Source of the DNA: Verrucomicrobiota bacterium
GTDB taxonomy: Bacteria > Verrucomicrobiota > Verrucomicrobiia > Limisphaerales > UBA9464
Assembly: GCA_016871805.1 (NCBI GenBank)
Contig: VHCG01000041.1
Coordinates: 1 to 32,562 of the forward strand
Reading direction: 5' to 3'
Length of the DNA: 32,562 nt
Below the pieces are notes generated by a model. It had not been told where the DNA came from. It was given only the letters and a program-made list of their open reading frames with translations, and searched no databases. How positions within the stretch are numbered: position 1 is the first letter of the stretch; each line of letters starts with the position of its first letter. This document shows positions 24,747 to 32,562 of the stretch, piece after piece. The translations under genes and the position numbers were made by a program.

Positions 24747-27494
24747 TCATTCCTCCCGTTCCGCAGGAAGCCGGGATCCCCAACGTCCCGCTCCCCACGC
24801 GGCAAGCGCCGCCGCGCCAATGACCATGAGCCCCAGCAACACCAACCGGTCCCACGACCAATCCGTCTCGAGCGTCCATCCGAAGGTCTGTTGGTTGACC
24901 CGATGGATCAGCACCCAGCCGAGTCCGAGACTCGCCACAATTCCGGTGAGCACCCCGCTGAGGGCCGTCACCACGCCCTCGATCGCCGCAGCCGCCGCCA
25001 GCTCGAACCGCGTCAGCCCCAGTGCCCGAAGCGTCGTCAGATCGCCACGCCGTTCCCACAACACACTGATCAGCGTGAAGGCCAATCCCGCCACCGCCAC
25101 CGTGACCCCGATCAGTTCCAGGGCATAGGTGATGGCGAAGGTCTGTCGGAAGATGCGCAGGGCCTCCGCCCGAAGATAGGACTGGGTGAACACGGCAAGA
25201 CCCGGATGCCGGGACCTGAATTCCGCTCGGACCCCCTCGATGTCCGAACCGGGTCGCAACACCAGGATGAGACTCGAGGCGAGCTCATGACCAAACCAGC
25301 GCACGAACTGCGGCCGGTCGACTAGGATCGATCCGCGTTCGTTCCCGTAATCCGAAAACACCCCGGCAATCTCCAGGTCCTGCATCCCGACCGGTGTCGG
25401 CACCCGGATGCGATCGCCCTGGACCTTCTGGAACCGCTCACTGAAGGCCTCGCTGACCAGGGCCATCGATCCATTGCGACGAGGGTCGAAGACCCGGTCG
25501 TCCTGCGGCGCCTGACGCCAGGCCGGTTTGGCATGGTCCCGGAAGAAGGCGAGGTCGCTGGAGACCAGCATCGTCTCCCCCTCCGGCAGCTGCAGCCGCG
25601 ACGCCTGGATCACCTGGGCCCGCTCCACGGTCGGATGACTCGCGATGCCGCGCCAGGTCTCGGGCGAGATGCGGTTCTCCGTCGAGGCGCTCTGGGCTCC
25701 ATCGCTCGACAGAAACAGGTCGGCCTGGAAGGTCCGCTCGATCCACCCCCGCATCGTCGTATCGAAACTGCCCACCAGGATCGCCATGCCCCCCGTCATC
25801 GCCACGGCACAGACGAGTCCGGCCACCGCCAGCCGATGCCGTCCGGTGGGCTCCCTCAACACGCTCAATGCCAGCCGGATCACCGGTTGATGCGACACCC
25901 GCAGCGCGGGCCACGCCAGGACCTTGGCCAACCCCTGCAGGAACGCCCCACCCAGCACCCCCGCCGCCAGGGTCCAACAGATGGCTGTGCCATAGGCGGC
26001 GATCGGCACCCGGAATCCCGCCTCCGGCCGCCACGGCGGAACACCGAGAAGCGCGACCCCCAGGACCACCAAAATCCACGCCCAACCCGTCCGTTGCAGC
26101 CAGAGCGGACCCGTGAACGTGGTGCCGTGTCCGCGTCCCAGCGACTGTGCCGGCGGCGTCTCGGCCGCGGCCCGGGCCGGGAGCCAGCCGGCGATCAGGC
26201 TGGTCAGCACCGCCAACGCCAACGCCAGCAGGGCCTCCCCCGGATGAAGCGACGCCTGCTCCGCCGAGGTGGCGTAGTAGAGGGCGTTCACCGTCTTGCC
26301 CACGAGTCGCACCGCTCCCTGGGCACCGATCCATCCCAGCATAAGTCCCACGGACCCTCCCAGCAGTCCAAGCAGGGCCGCCTCACCCAGCCAGGCCCTC
26401 TGGATCAGACCCGGAGGAATCCCCAAGGATCGCAGGATCGCGATCTCCTCGCGACGCCGGACCACGGCCCCGTCGAGTGCCTGGAAGACCAGGTACACAC
26501 CCACCACGAGGGCCAGCATCGACAGGATCGTGAGGTTCAATCGGAACGCACGGGTCATCACCTCGCCGCTCTGACGACGGTCCGCCGGGGATCCCACCAG
26601 CCACCGCGGAGCCAACGAAGTCCCATCCGCTGCAGCCATGCCACCCGGACCCCGCAGGGCCAGCCGCTCCAGGGTCTCCCGGATCCGTCGCCATCGACCC
26701 TCGCGATCGGGACCCTCCTCGAGGACAAACTCGATCCGGCTCAACCGCCCTGTCCACCCCGACCACTGTTGCGCCGCCGGCAGGTCCATCACCAACAGCT
26801 CGGCCGGCGCTTCCGGCTGTCCCGGATCCGTGGGAATGATCCCCGCGACCCGAAGCGGCACGATGGCCTCATTCAGGACCAGTGGAAATTCCTGGCCGGG
26901 AACCAGATGCCGTCGGATCGCAAGCCGGGGACTCACAAAAACCGAGTGGGGATCCCGGAACGACTCCCAGAGACGTCGGGCCTGGACGCGCAGATCCGAA
27001 GCGTCCGGTTCGCCCCCGGACGGAGCCCCAGGATTCGCGAGCCATTGACGGTTTGCCGGACGCCGATCCGCGAGGTTCTGGACCGCAATGAGGTCGAGAC
27101 CCAGCACCTGGAACGTCGACCGGGACCCGATCGCCTCGTCATCCGAAACCCGCGGCAGGGTTGCCGTCGTCTCGACCACGGGAATGATCTGGATCGCCTC
27201 GTCCGCCAACGCCTCGCGCAGTTCGGTCAGGACGGTCTCGGGCAACGTCCCCGAGGGTGCTGCGATCAAGCCATCGCTCTCGGCCGTGATGAGGTCGGTG
27301 AAATTCTGGAAACTCGCCACCGCGGCGCGGTTGGCGAGACGGACCGCGAAGAACACGCCAACGCCCAGCGACAGGATCACGACGAGCAACACCGACTGCA
27401 GCGGGGATTGGAGTGCGTGACGGACACTGAAACGCCGCCACAGCATCGGAAGGACTCCCGACGGAAGGGAACCGCTGGCCGTGTCGCGGTTCAT
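24747..27494 (-). CDS. FtsX/LolCE-like ABC permease, two-domain
   Basis: 915 residues with around ten hydrophobic segments in the pattern of two FtsX modules: an N-terminal segment (SVLLVVILSLGVGVFFAVRL), a periplasmic MacB-PCD-type loop, a block of three to four segments in the middle, then a second loop and a final three-segment block (IGVTVAVAGLAFTLISVLW, GVLTGIVASLGLGWVLI). Such permeases pull lipids or lipoproteins or drive extracytoplasmic work, rather than pass solutes. ATG 27494 overlaps the ATPase stop by 4 bases (ATGA), and its stop lies inside the AttH ribosome site. Confidence 0.9.
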   Translation of the reverse strand: MNRDTASGSLPSGVLPMLWRRFSVRHALQSPLQSVLLVVILSLGVGVFFAVRLANRAAVASFQNFTDLITAESDGLIAAPSGTLPETVLTELREALADEAIQIIPVVETTATLPRVSDDEAIGSRSTFQVLGLDLIAVQNLADRRPANRQWLANPGAPSGGEPDASDLRVQARRLWESFRDPHSVFVSPRLAIRRHLVPGQEFPLVLNEAIVPLRVAGIIPTDPGQPEAPAELLVMDLPAAQQWSGWTGRLSRIEFVLEEGPDREGRWRRIRETLERLALRGPGGMAAADGTSLAPRWLVGSPADRRQSGEVMTRAFRLNLTILSMLALVVGVYLVFQALDGAVVRRREEIAILRSLGIPPGLIQRAWLGEAALLGLLGGSVGLMLGWIGAQGAVRLVGKTVNALYYATSAEQASLHPGEALLALALAVLTSLIAGWLPARAAAETPPAQSLGRGHGTTFTGPLWLQRTGWAWILVVLGVALLGVPPWRPEAGFRVPIAAYGTAICWTLAAGVLGGAFLQGLAKVLAWPALRVSHQPVIRLALSVLREPTGRHRLAVAGLVCAVAMTGGMAILVGSFDTTMRGWIERTFQADLFLSSDGAQSASTENRISPETWRGIASHPTVERAQVIQASRLQLPEGETMLVSSDLAFFRDHAKPAWRQAPQDDRVFDPRRNGSMALVSEAFSERFQKVQGDRIRVPTPVGMQDLEIAGVFSDYGNERGSILVDRPQFVRWFGHELASSLILVLRPGSDIEGVRAEFRSRHPGLAVFTQSYLRAEALRIFRQTFAITYALELIGVTVAVAGLAFTLISVLWERRGDLTTLRALGLTRFELAAAAAIEGVVTALSGVLTGIVASLGLGWVLIHRVNQQTFGWTLETDWSWDRLVLLGLMVIGAAALAAWGAGRWGSRLPAEREE

Positions 27495-28201
27495 GGGCGA
27501 AGACGGACCGTTTCACCGACGATTTCTCCGTCACGCAGCAGCAGTTCCCGATGGCAGATGGCCGCGGCATCAGGGCTGTGGGTGACGAGCACGAGGGCCG
27601 TTCCCGTCTCGTCGCTGAGTTCCTGGAGCAGTCGGAGGATGTTGTCACCGTTCCTCGAATCGAGGTTCCCGGTGGGTTCGTCGGCCAGCAGGAGCTCCGG
27701 GCGATGCGCCAAGGCCCGGGCAATGGCCACCCGCTGCATCTCGCCGCCGGACAGCTCCGAGGGACGGGCGTCCGCGCGATGGCTGACCTGAACCCGTTCC
27801 AGCAGATACCGCACCCGCTCCATCCGCTCCTCCGTGGGAACACCGTTCAGCTGGAGTGGCAGCTCCACATTCTCGGCGGCGGTGAGGGTCGGGAGCAGAT
27901 GGAAGAACTGGAAGATGGTCCCAAGTCGACGACGACGCACCGCCGCCAGGGCATCCCCGTCGAGCGTTTCGAGGGCGACTCCACCCAACTCGATGCGTCC
28001 GATGTCGGGACGGTCGACCCCACCCAGGCAGTTCAACAAGGTGGTCTTGCCACTGCCGGACGGCCCGGTGAGCGCAAGGCGCTCACCGGCAAGAAGCTCG
28101 AAGGAGACATTCTTGAGCACGGCTCGACCGGCATAGGACCTGCCGACCCCGACAGCCCGAAGCAGGGTCGGGGGGATTTCGGCAGGAGTGGGAGTCATCA
28201 T
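27491..28201 (-). CDS. ABC transporter ATP-binding protein, LolD/MacB type
   Basis: 236 residues. Walker A GPSGSGKTT at residues 46-54, Q-loop FQFFHLLPTL, signature LSGGEMQRVAIARAL from residue 150, Walker B LLLADEPTGNLD, and H-loop VTHSPD. The LolD-like signature NVELPLQLNG also appears. It energises the adjacent FtsX-type permease; the ATPase stop and permease start overlap. Start: tandem ATGs at 28201 and 28198; the upstream open frame is not family-like. Confidence 0.95.
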   Translation of the reverse strand: MMTPTPAEIPPTLLRAVGVGRSYAGRAVLKNVSFELLAGERLALTGPSGSGKTTLLNCLGGVDRPDIGRIELGGVALETLDGDALAAVRRRRLGTIFQFFHLLPTLTAAENVELPLQLNGVPTEERMERVRYLLERVQVSHRADARPSELSGGEMQRVAIARALAHRPELLLADEPTGNLDSRNGDNILRLLQELSDETGTALVLVTHSPDAAAICHRELLLRDGEIVGETVRLRP

Positions 28202-28284
28202 ACGGCAAACCCAGTCTAGCCCAGAACGGCCCTTGTCCAACCACTCACCCAACTCATGGATCTGCAGATTCAGGGGATCTCGAG

Positions 28285-28311
28285 AAACAAAGTGCTCTGG
28301 TTTAGGAGCAC
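28285..28311 (-). terminator. Probable terminator after the small membrane protein gene
   Basis: GTGCTC (28292-28297) pairs with GAGCAC (28306-28311) across an 8-base loop. Read on the minus strand it is followed by TTTGTTTCTC. It lies about 50 bases after the upstream gene's stop at 28362. The stem is short. Confidence 0.45.
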
Positions 28312-28361
28312 ATCCATCCCGGGGCGAGAATCGCGGTGCGGAGTTCTCAGCGTCGCATGAC

Positions 28362-28781
28362 TCAGCACCTGGGTTCACCCTGATCCGGCCTCGCATGCCG
28401 CGAGAGATGAAGGATCGCACCGCCACCCAGAAAACACGCCAAGGTGTCGGCGTAGAACGGAAACGGCGGCAGCGAGAGCCGCAGTCCATGAACCAGCAGG
28501 ATGACACCCTCCACCACCATCAATCCACCGAACCAGGGGATCGCGGCGTGAAACTTCCGCGGCCAAATCATCAGAACCAAATACCAGCACCCCACCAGAG
28601 CGAAGGCACCCGACGCCATTCGAAGCCAGTAATCCAGCATCCGATCGTAACCAATCGGCTGTGCCCCCAATCCCCGCAGCGCCTCCACCGCCGCCGACCA
28701 ACTCATAAAGACACCCATCACAGAGACGCCCCAGGCGAATGCCGCGAAGCCCAGAAACAGTCTCAAAAGTCGGAAGTACAT
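28362..28781 (-). CDS. Hypothetical membrane protein, about four TM segments
   Basis: 139 residues with four hydrophobic stretches (LFLGFAAFAWGVSVMGVFM, ASGAFALVGCWYLVLMIW, PWFGGLMVVEGVILLVHGL, YADTLACFLGGGAILHL). I do not recognise a family. It resembles small four-helix integral proteins of unknown function. The charged C-terminal tail would face the cytoplasm by the positive-inside rule. It stands alone between the ABC ATPase and the DUF3592 gene. Confidence 0.7.
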   Translation of the reverse strand: MYFRLLRLFLGFAAFAWGVSVMGVFMSWSAAVEALRGLGAQPIGYDRMLDYWLRMASGAFALVGCWYLVLMIWPRKFHAAIPWFGGLMVVEGVILLVHGLRLSLPPFPFYADTLACFLGGGAILHLSRHARPDQGEPRC

Positions 28782-28879
28782 TGGTGTCCCGGCGTGGATC
28801 CAGGGGCCTCACTGCGGCCCTGTTGTCTTCGAACTGCGAGCACGTTCCCCGTTCGCAGTCTGAGCCGCAACCGCCCCTT

Positions 28880-29884
28880 TCACGACCGTCTGGGTCGCCA
28901 CGGCCGTCTCGAACTGAGCCCGATACGCGCCGCCCGCCGGGCCCGCCAACCCGCGCGCATCATCCTCATTCCAAGCACCGGGAAAGCGCAGAAAGCCAAG
29001 GCCAGCAGCATCCACCACGACAGGGAACGCTCCAGAACGGCCTCGGTCGGATCGTCAGGATTCACAAGGCAGGTCGTGGCCGCACCCACCGGATGGTCGG
29101 CGACGAACCTTCGGGTTCCGGACTCCGATCGCTTCTCCGCGACTCCGATCCGAGACGATCGGTGGGTGGCTCCCTTCCACAAATACCGATAGAGGACTTC
29201 AGGGTGATAGCTGCGACCCCCCTTCGAGGACCGGGAAACGATGGTACGCGACAGTTCGATTGTTGCCGGGGTTGGAACCCAATCCCGCGATCGGATCGAG
29301 TCCCGGATTGGAAGGACTCCCGTTGTCACTGGGACCATCCCGACCCCAAGAAAAACCGCACCTCCCAGGATCAACATCCATGGAGGGATTTCTGGGGTCT
29401 TCCCGGAAATCGGCTCCCAACCGGTCAAGGCCCGCCAAATGGCAAGTGCTCCCACAACGACAAACGCCATTGGCACCGCCAGGAATACCGGCAACGCCAC
29501 CAGCGAACGCCAGCCGTTTTCACACAGGTCCAGGCGTTCCGGCGCATCTGGAGTGAGCCGACGCCCCACCACCGGAGTGTCGGGAGGAAGCGTCTGTTGG
29601 ATGAGGAACAGTTCCCGATAGTCGATGTCGTGGAGCTCGTTCCAGGGTGTCTCACTGCGACCGGGTTGCTGGAAATGGATCACCAGGTTGAAGCCGGGAC
29701 GCCCCAGATCCTCGGGAACGATTTCCGTCCGAACCACCCGGAACTCGATCGGTGGCTGCAGGCGCAAGTGGATTGTCTCGACCGCGGCCGACACCAGGAA
29801 AACGAGGAACAGCAGTCCTACGGTGAAGAACACCCCGCCGAAGACCAGGTTGGCCATCCGCGCTGGAAGCCGACTCCTACCCAT
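28880..29884 (-). CDS. DUF3592-domain membrane protein
   Basis: 334 residues with three to four hydrophobic segments: one at residues 12-35, two near residues 130-150 and 170-190, and one near the end (WWMLLALAFCAFPVLGM). Between them is a soluble beta domain with WVPTPATIELSRTIVSR, YHPEVLYRYLWKG and CLVNPDDPTEAVLER, which is the DUF3592 pattern. Function unknown. Its first 8 bases overlap the end of the DTW-domain gene, so the two are translationally coupled. Confidence 0.8.
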   Translation of the reverse strand: MGRSRLPARMANLVFGGVFFTVGLLFLVFLVSAAVETIHLRLQPPIEFRVVRTEIVPEDLGRPGFNLVIHFQQPGRSETPWNELHDIDYRELFLIQQTLPPDTPVVGRRLTPDAPERLDLCENGWRSLVALPVFLAVPMAFVVVGALAIWRALTGWEPISGKTPEIPPWMLILGGAVFLGVGMVPVTTGVLPIRDSIRSRDWVPTPATIELSRTIVSRSSKGGRSYHPEVLYRYLWKGATHRSSRIGVAEKRSESGTRRFVADHPVGAATTCLVNPDDPTEAVLERSLSWWMLLALAFCAFPVLGMRMMRAGWRARRAARIGLSSRRPWRPRRS

Positions 29885-31073
29885 GGAGCTCCCGGATGCA
29901 CGGGTTGGCGCTTCGCTTTTCCTGAACGAGCTGCTCCACCGCGACCGCGAGGGCCTTCACCGCCCGCCCTGCACGACCTGGAGCCGGCCACGGTTCTTGA
30001 GGATCCCCAGCCAGTGCGCGCGCTGCCGCATCCACGGAACCTGGACGTCGCTTGAGCCGGTGGGCGGCGACCACCCGGAGGTCGATGGGAGTCTGCTCGG
30101 GGCTCCACCCCTCCTGCGCGAGCAGTTCCTCGGCGAAACCACCCCAGACGACCAGACGATCCGCCGGACGCAGAAACCGGTTCCATGCCTCCAGAACCTC
30201 TGGAACCGCACGTCCACTGAGGATTTCCACGGCCGACACCTCGAGCTGCGTGGCCGCACAAGGAGCCAGAGGACGACGTGGAGCAAAAAAGGCGTGGAAG
30301 ACCTCACCTGTTGAAGGGCGGACCGCGGCAAGCTGGACCAGTTCCGGCACGCCAGGAACACCGCTGCCGCGACGATGCGCATTGGCCTCGGCGGCGACCA
30401 TCACGAGGTCAGGCCACATCCGTTCCAGATCCGGCATGGCACGGCTCTCCCACCACGGGGCGGTCGTACGGAGTCGCCGTCGGACCGGCTCCGTCCGTGC
30501 CGCCTTGGCGGCGATCTGACGATCCACCATGCCGTCGAAGGCCCGAAGAAGAGGAACAAAACGATCTGGATCCCGTTCGAGGACCGACAGCACCTCGACC
30601 ACGGCTTCTATCGTGGCGACGCAATGACGGTTGGGTTCGCGTCGAATCCGATAATTGCCGGGCCGCCGTGGCATGAACCCGATCCGTGGCAGTGCCGCAA
30701 GCGAAGGGTTGAGCTCCATCATCTTGCGCGCCTGGGGCCAGGTTCCATCGATCACGAGCAACGTCCTTGGTGGGATGGGCAAGGTTTCCGGGGAAACCGC
30801 TCCGGGACCTGGGAACAGGAGCGCTGTGCCCGGTTGGACGAGCAGTTCCTCGATCCGTGGATGCCCTCCGAATTCGATACCCTCATGCAGTTCGCTCTGA
30901 CGGAGTCCCAGATGGGCCATCCGCGCGGTTCCAATGGCCACACGGGATTCCCGAGGGTGCTGGAGAAAGACGATCCGGGTGGAGGTCTCGACGGGAACGA
31001 GTCCGACACACCAGCAGACCGATGCCGGTCGATGGCATCGGGTACAGGTCTGTCGTGGCTCGTTCAGATGCAT
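29877..31073 (-). CDS. DTW-domain tRNA aminocarboxypropyltransferase with C-terminal extension
   Basis: 398 residues. Residues ~8-200 are a DTW domain: Cys-rich N-terminus (C10, C13, C20, C22), the DxTW motif D109-G-T-W112 in LLVIDGTWPQARKMM, and YRIRREPNRHCVATIEA near residues 141-157. In E. coli TapT this fold adds an aminocarboxypropyl group from SAM to uridine in tRNA, giving acp3U. Residues ~221-385 form an extra domain that looks like a DEDDh exonuclease fold, with ELVQLAAVRPSTGEVFHAFF, RLVVWGGFAEELL and PGSVDAAARALAG, but the metal-binding acids are mostly missing (see findings). Start ATG 31073 is at the first Cys-rich block; a frame open to 31265 is rejected. It overlaps the DUF3592 gene by 8 bases. 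Confidence 0.85.
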   Translation of the reverse strand: MHLNEPRQTCTRCHRPASVCWCVGLVPVETSTRIVFLQHPRESRVAIGTARMAHLGLRQSELHEGIEFGGHPRIEELLVQPGTALLFPGPGAVSPETLPIPPRTLLVIDGTWPQARKMMELNPSLAALPRIGFMPRRPGNYRIRREPNRHCVATIEAVVEVLSVLERDPDRFVPLLRAFDGMVDRQIAAKAARTEPVRRRLRTTAPWWESRAMPDLERMWPDLVMVAAEANAHRRGSGVPGVPELVQLAAVRPSTGEVFHAFFAPRRPLAPCAATQLEVSAVEILSGRAVPEVLEAWNRFLRPADRLVVWGGFAEELLAQEGWSPEQTPIDLRVVAAHRLKRRPGSVDAAARALAGDPQEPWPAPGRAGRAVKALAVAVEQLVQEKRSANPCIRELHG

Positions 31074-31158
31074 AGAGACTTGGGTTCGTGCAGACAGAGG
31101 ACCCGGCCCAAAACCTCGAAGCTTGGAGCCATGAAGGGCTTCCGCCATCCCGTTCGTA

Positions 31159-31965
31159 TCAAGGTTTTCGTCCGAATCCCTTGTACGTGGAGATGCTGAT
31201 CGAAGCTTCGTCCGATACCGCAAGCCGTTCGAATCGATCCAGTCCCTCGCTAAGTCGTCCAGCATCCGCTCCCGGTTGGGCGGCCAGGGCAGCGAATTCG
31301 GGCTTCATGAACTCGAGCAGGTAGTTGCAGAAGGAACGGATTCCCTGCCTTCCGCTCGGACACCAATGATGGATGCCGCGCATTTGGTTCGCAACCCCCA
31401 CGAAGCCGACCTGCTCCAGGAGCGGTCCGATCCGGGGGCCGGCGTGCGCATCGCCGAACCGATTGAAGTGGGCCACGAAGGCGTCGAGAAATTCCCGCAC
31501 GACCAGGTCGGGCGGGGAGGTCCTCAGGGTCGCATAGTCGGTCTCGGTCAGATGGATGGTTCCTCCTGGTCGCAGCACCCGGAGGGCCTCACGCAACACG
31601 GCTCTGGAATCCTTCAGATGCTCCACCACCCACACCAGGACGACCCGATCGAACGAATTCTCCGGCCAGGGAAGGCGCGTGGCGTCGGCCACTCGAAGGT
31701 CGGCCTGCAGCTCGAAGGACTGCAGATGGCCCTGTGCCGTCCGGATCTGTGCCTCGGCGATGTCCACCCCGGCCAATCGTAGGCTTGGATGGACCTTGGC
31801 AAGCTGACCCAAGACGGCTCCGACACCGCAGCCAATCTCGAGCACCCGATCCGTCGGGCCTGGCACAAAGCCGTCGAGAATCAGATCCCGGAGAAAATTC
31901 GCCTGCCGGATTAGCCGGAGCTGCTCGGCCTCACCCGTTCCATGGATGTAGAGATGCTCGTCCAT
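31159..31965 (-). CDS. Class I SAM-dependent methyltransferase
   Basis: 268 residues with SAM motif VLEIGCGVGAVLGQLA, a post-I acidic residue in LAGVDIAEAQI, motif II ADATRLPWPENSFDRVVLVWVVEHL and post-motif LREALRVLRPGGTI. It is of the Methyltransf_11 type; the substrate is unknown. The start ATG 31965 begins MDEHLYIHGTGE; a frame open to 32148 adds a poor extension. It lies 85 bases upstream of the DTW gene on the same strand and may share its transcript. Confidence 0.8.
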   Translation of the reverse strand: MDEHLYIHGTGEAEQLRLIRQANFLRDLILDGFVPGPTDRVLEIGCGVGAVLGQLAKVHPSLRLAGVDIAEAQIRTAQGHLQSFELQADLRVADATRLPWPENSFDRVVLVWVVEHLKDSRAVLREALRVLRPGGTIHLTETDYATLRTSPPDLVVREFLDAFVAHFNRFGDAHAGPRIGPLLEQVGFVGVANQMRGIHHWCPSGRQGIRSFCNYLLEFMKPEFAALAAQPGADAGRLSEGLDRFERLAVSDEASISISTYKGFGRKP

Positions 31966-32277
31966 CTCCCGAAGAGTCCACCAAAGCGGTTGGCTCGGGA
32001 AGATGTGTGCAGAAACTGAGGCGGAATCCAAAACCCACCCATCACTCCGACGACACCGGCTTAACCCCGTCTTGGCCCCGGCCCAGACCAGAAGGTCGGG
32101 GCGGTTGGTGAAGACGACGCCCGTGACGGCGGGCAGCTGCAGGTCCAAGGCCGACTGGTCCGGCGGCGCCGACGCGATGGATCGATGCGGTTCACCTAGG
32201 GGATTGGGGGCGAGTCGTAGGACCTAGTCCGTCCCGCGATTCAGCACAAAAACGCGCGCACGGCCGGACCCTGCCGC
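31966..32277. other. Intergenic region, no gene seen
   Basis: 312 bases between the methyltransferase start and the stop of the terminal gene. Frames here are open but lack family features and a credible start. Read on the minus strand, a T-run (TTTTTGTG) occurs 30 bases after the terminal gene's stop, but I see no good stem before it. Confidence 0.5.
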
Positions 32278-32562
32278 TCAGCGCCGGAACCGCCGGTGGG
32301 CGTCGGGCTGGAGGCCGATGCGGGCGTACGGGATTGCCGGGAAACCGGGCACCCGCACCGTGCGCCGCCGGGGATCGAGCCCCACGGACGCGCCGTCGGC
32401 GACGACGGTGTTGGCCTCCACCGACACGGCGTGCGCGCCCAGGCCGTCGAGCCAGTCGATGGGCTTGCCCCGGCCGATGACCACGTTGCGCACGATGCGG
32501 TTGTATTTGGCCCGGGCGGGCTCGTCGTCGAGCAGGTTGGCCAGGTGGGGATAGCGCTCCGA
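32278..32562 (-). CDS. C-terminal fragment of a probable beta-helix protein (5' end outside window)
   Basis: The minus-strand frame is open from the window edge to TGA 32278, giving about 94 residues. The C-terminal pattern (VGLDPRRRTVRVPGFPAIP, YARIGLQPDAHRR) resembles the last part of right-handed parallel beta-helix proteins of PVC bacteria, where a repeat region ends in a 'fixed' tail with PxxIGL. Function cannot be assigned; these are often secreted polysaccharide-acting proteins. Its GC content (about 74% by hand count) is much higher than its neighbours. Confidence 0.5.
   Translation of the reverse strand, partial: SERYPHLANLLDDEPARAKYNRIVRNVVIGRGKPIDWLDGLGAHAVSVEANTVVADGASVGLDPRRRTVRVPGFPAIPYARIGLQPDAHRRFRR

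Noticed and set aside
24740-24750. ATG at 24750 as an alternative AttH start
   Set aside because: It is in a different frame and yields no product; ATG 24742 has the SD and signal peptide.
25533-27791. A 752-codon open frame on the plus strand, antisense to the ABC permease
   Set aside because: Low-complexity Arg/Pro/Gln-rich translation with no domains; a shadow of the permease.
28202-28507. Extension of the ABC ATPase upstream of ATG 28201
   Set aside because: Not family-like, and it would overlap the next gene's terminator and coding sequence.

Overview
The window looks like a chromosomal segment of a GC-rich (about 63-65% by eye) free-living bacterium, most likely a member of the Verrucomicrobiota or the wider PVC group. 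This rests on gene content, not on a marker-gene comparison: a large HEAT-repeat/cytochrome c protein of the type abundant in Verrucomicrobia and Planctomycetes, a Tat-exported Gfo/Idh/MocA oxidoreductase, a PQQ-type sugar dehydrogenase, a C-terminal beta-helix protein fragment, an S6-SSB-L9 cluster without rpsR, and many genes without a Shine-Dalgarno sequence. I see no rRNA, tRNA, CRISPR array, transposase, integrase or phage gene.

Layout: (1) 2-2167, the C-terminal part of a HEAT/cytochrome c protein on the plus strand. (2) 2195-6464, minus strand: His-rich NicO/UreH-like metal permease, AAA ATPase, SAM methyltransferase, and a glutaminase-STAS-cyclic-nucleotide-binding fusion. (3) 6625-10401, minus strand: housekeeping run prs-rplY-pth-rpsF-ssb-rplI ending in a clear terminator. 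(4) 10621-13929, plus strand: glgB and an AraC-type regulator, then a tail-to-tail M50-like membrane protein. (5) 14780-17500: divergent pair of a DadA-like FAD oxidoreductase and a Tat-signal Gfo/Idh/MocA protein. (6) 17519-20797: mutS followed closely by a VanY-like carboxypeptidase. (7) 20997-21979, plus strand: a 33-residue histone-H1-like Lys/Ala/Pro peptide with an excellent ribosome site, then a DEDDy exonuclease. (8) 22097-28201, minus strand: sugar dehydrogenase, AttH/CrtC-like lipocalin protein, a two-FtsX-domain ABC permease and its ATPase. (9) 28362-31965, minus strand: small membrane protein, DUF3592 protein, a DTW-domain protein with an odd C-terminal extension, and a methyltransferase. 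(10) 32278-32562, minus strand: the very GC-rich 3' end of a probable beta-helix protein.

Several neighbours are coupled by position: pth/rpsF, ABC ATPase/permease/AttH, DTW/DUF3592 and mutS/vanY overlap or nearly touch. The clearest joint functions are ribosome and nucleotide housekeeping (region 3) and the export-like ATPase-permease-AttH unit (region 8). The most unusual items are the DTW protein with an apparently inactivated exonuclease-like domain, the minimal H1-like peptide with a structured leader, the sugar dehydrogenase with irregular start and stop, and the glutaminase triple fusion. I do not see an unmistakable new defence or mobile system.
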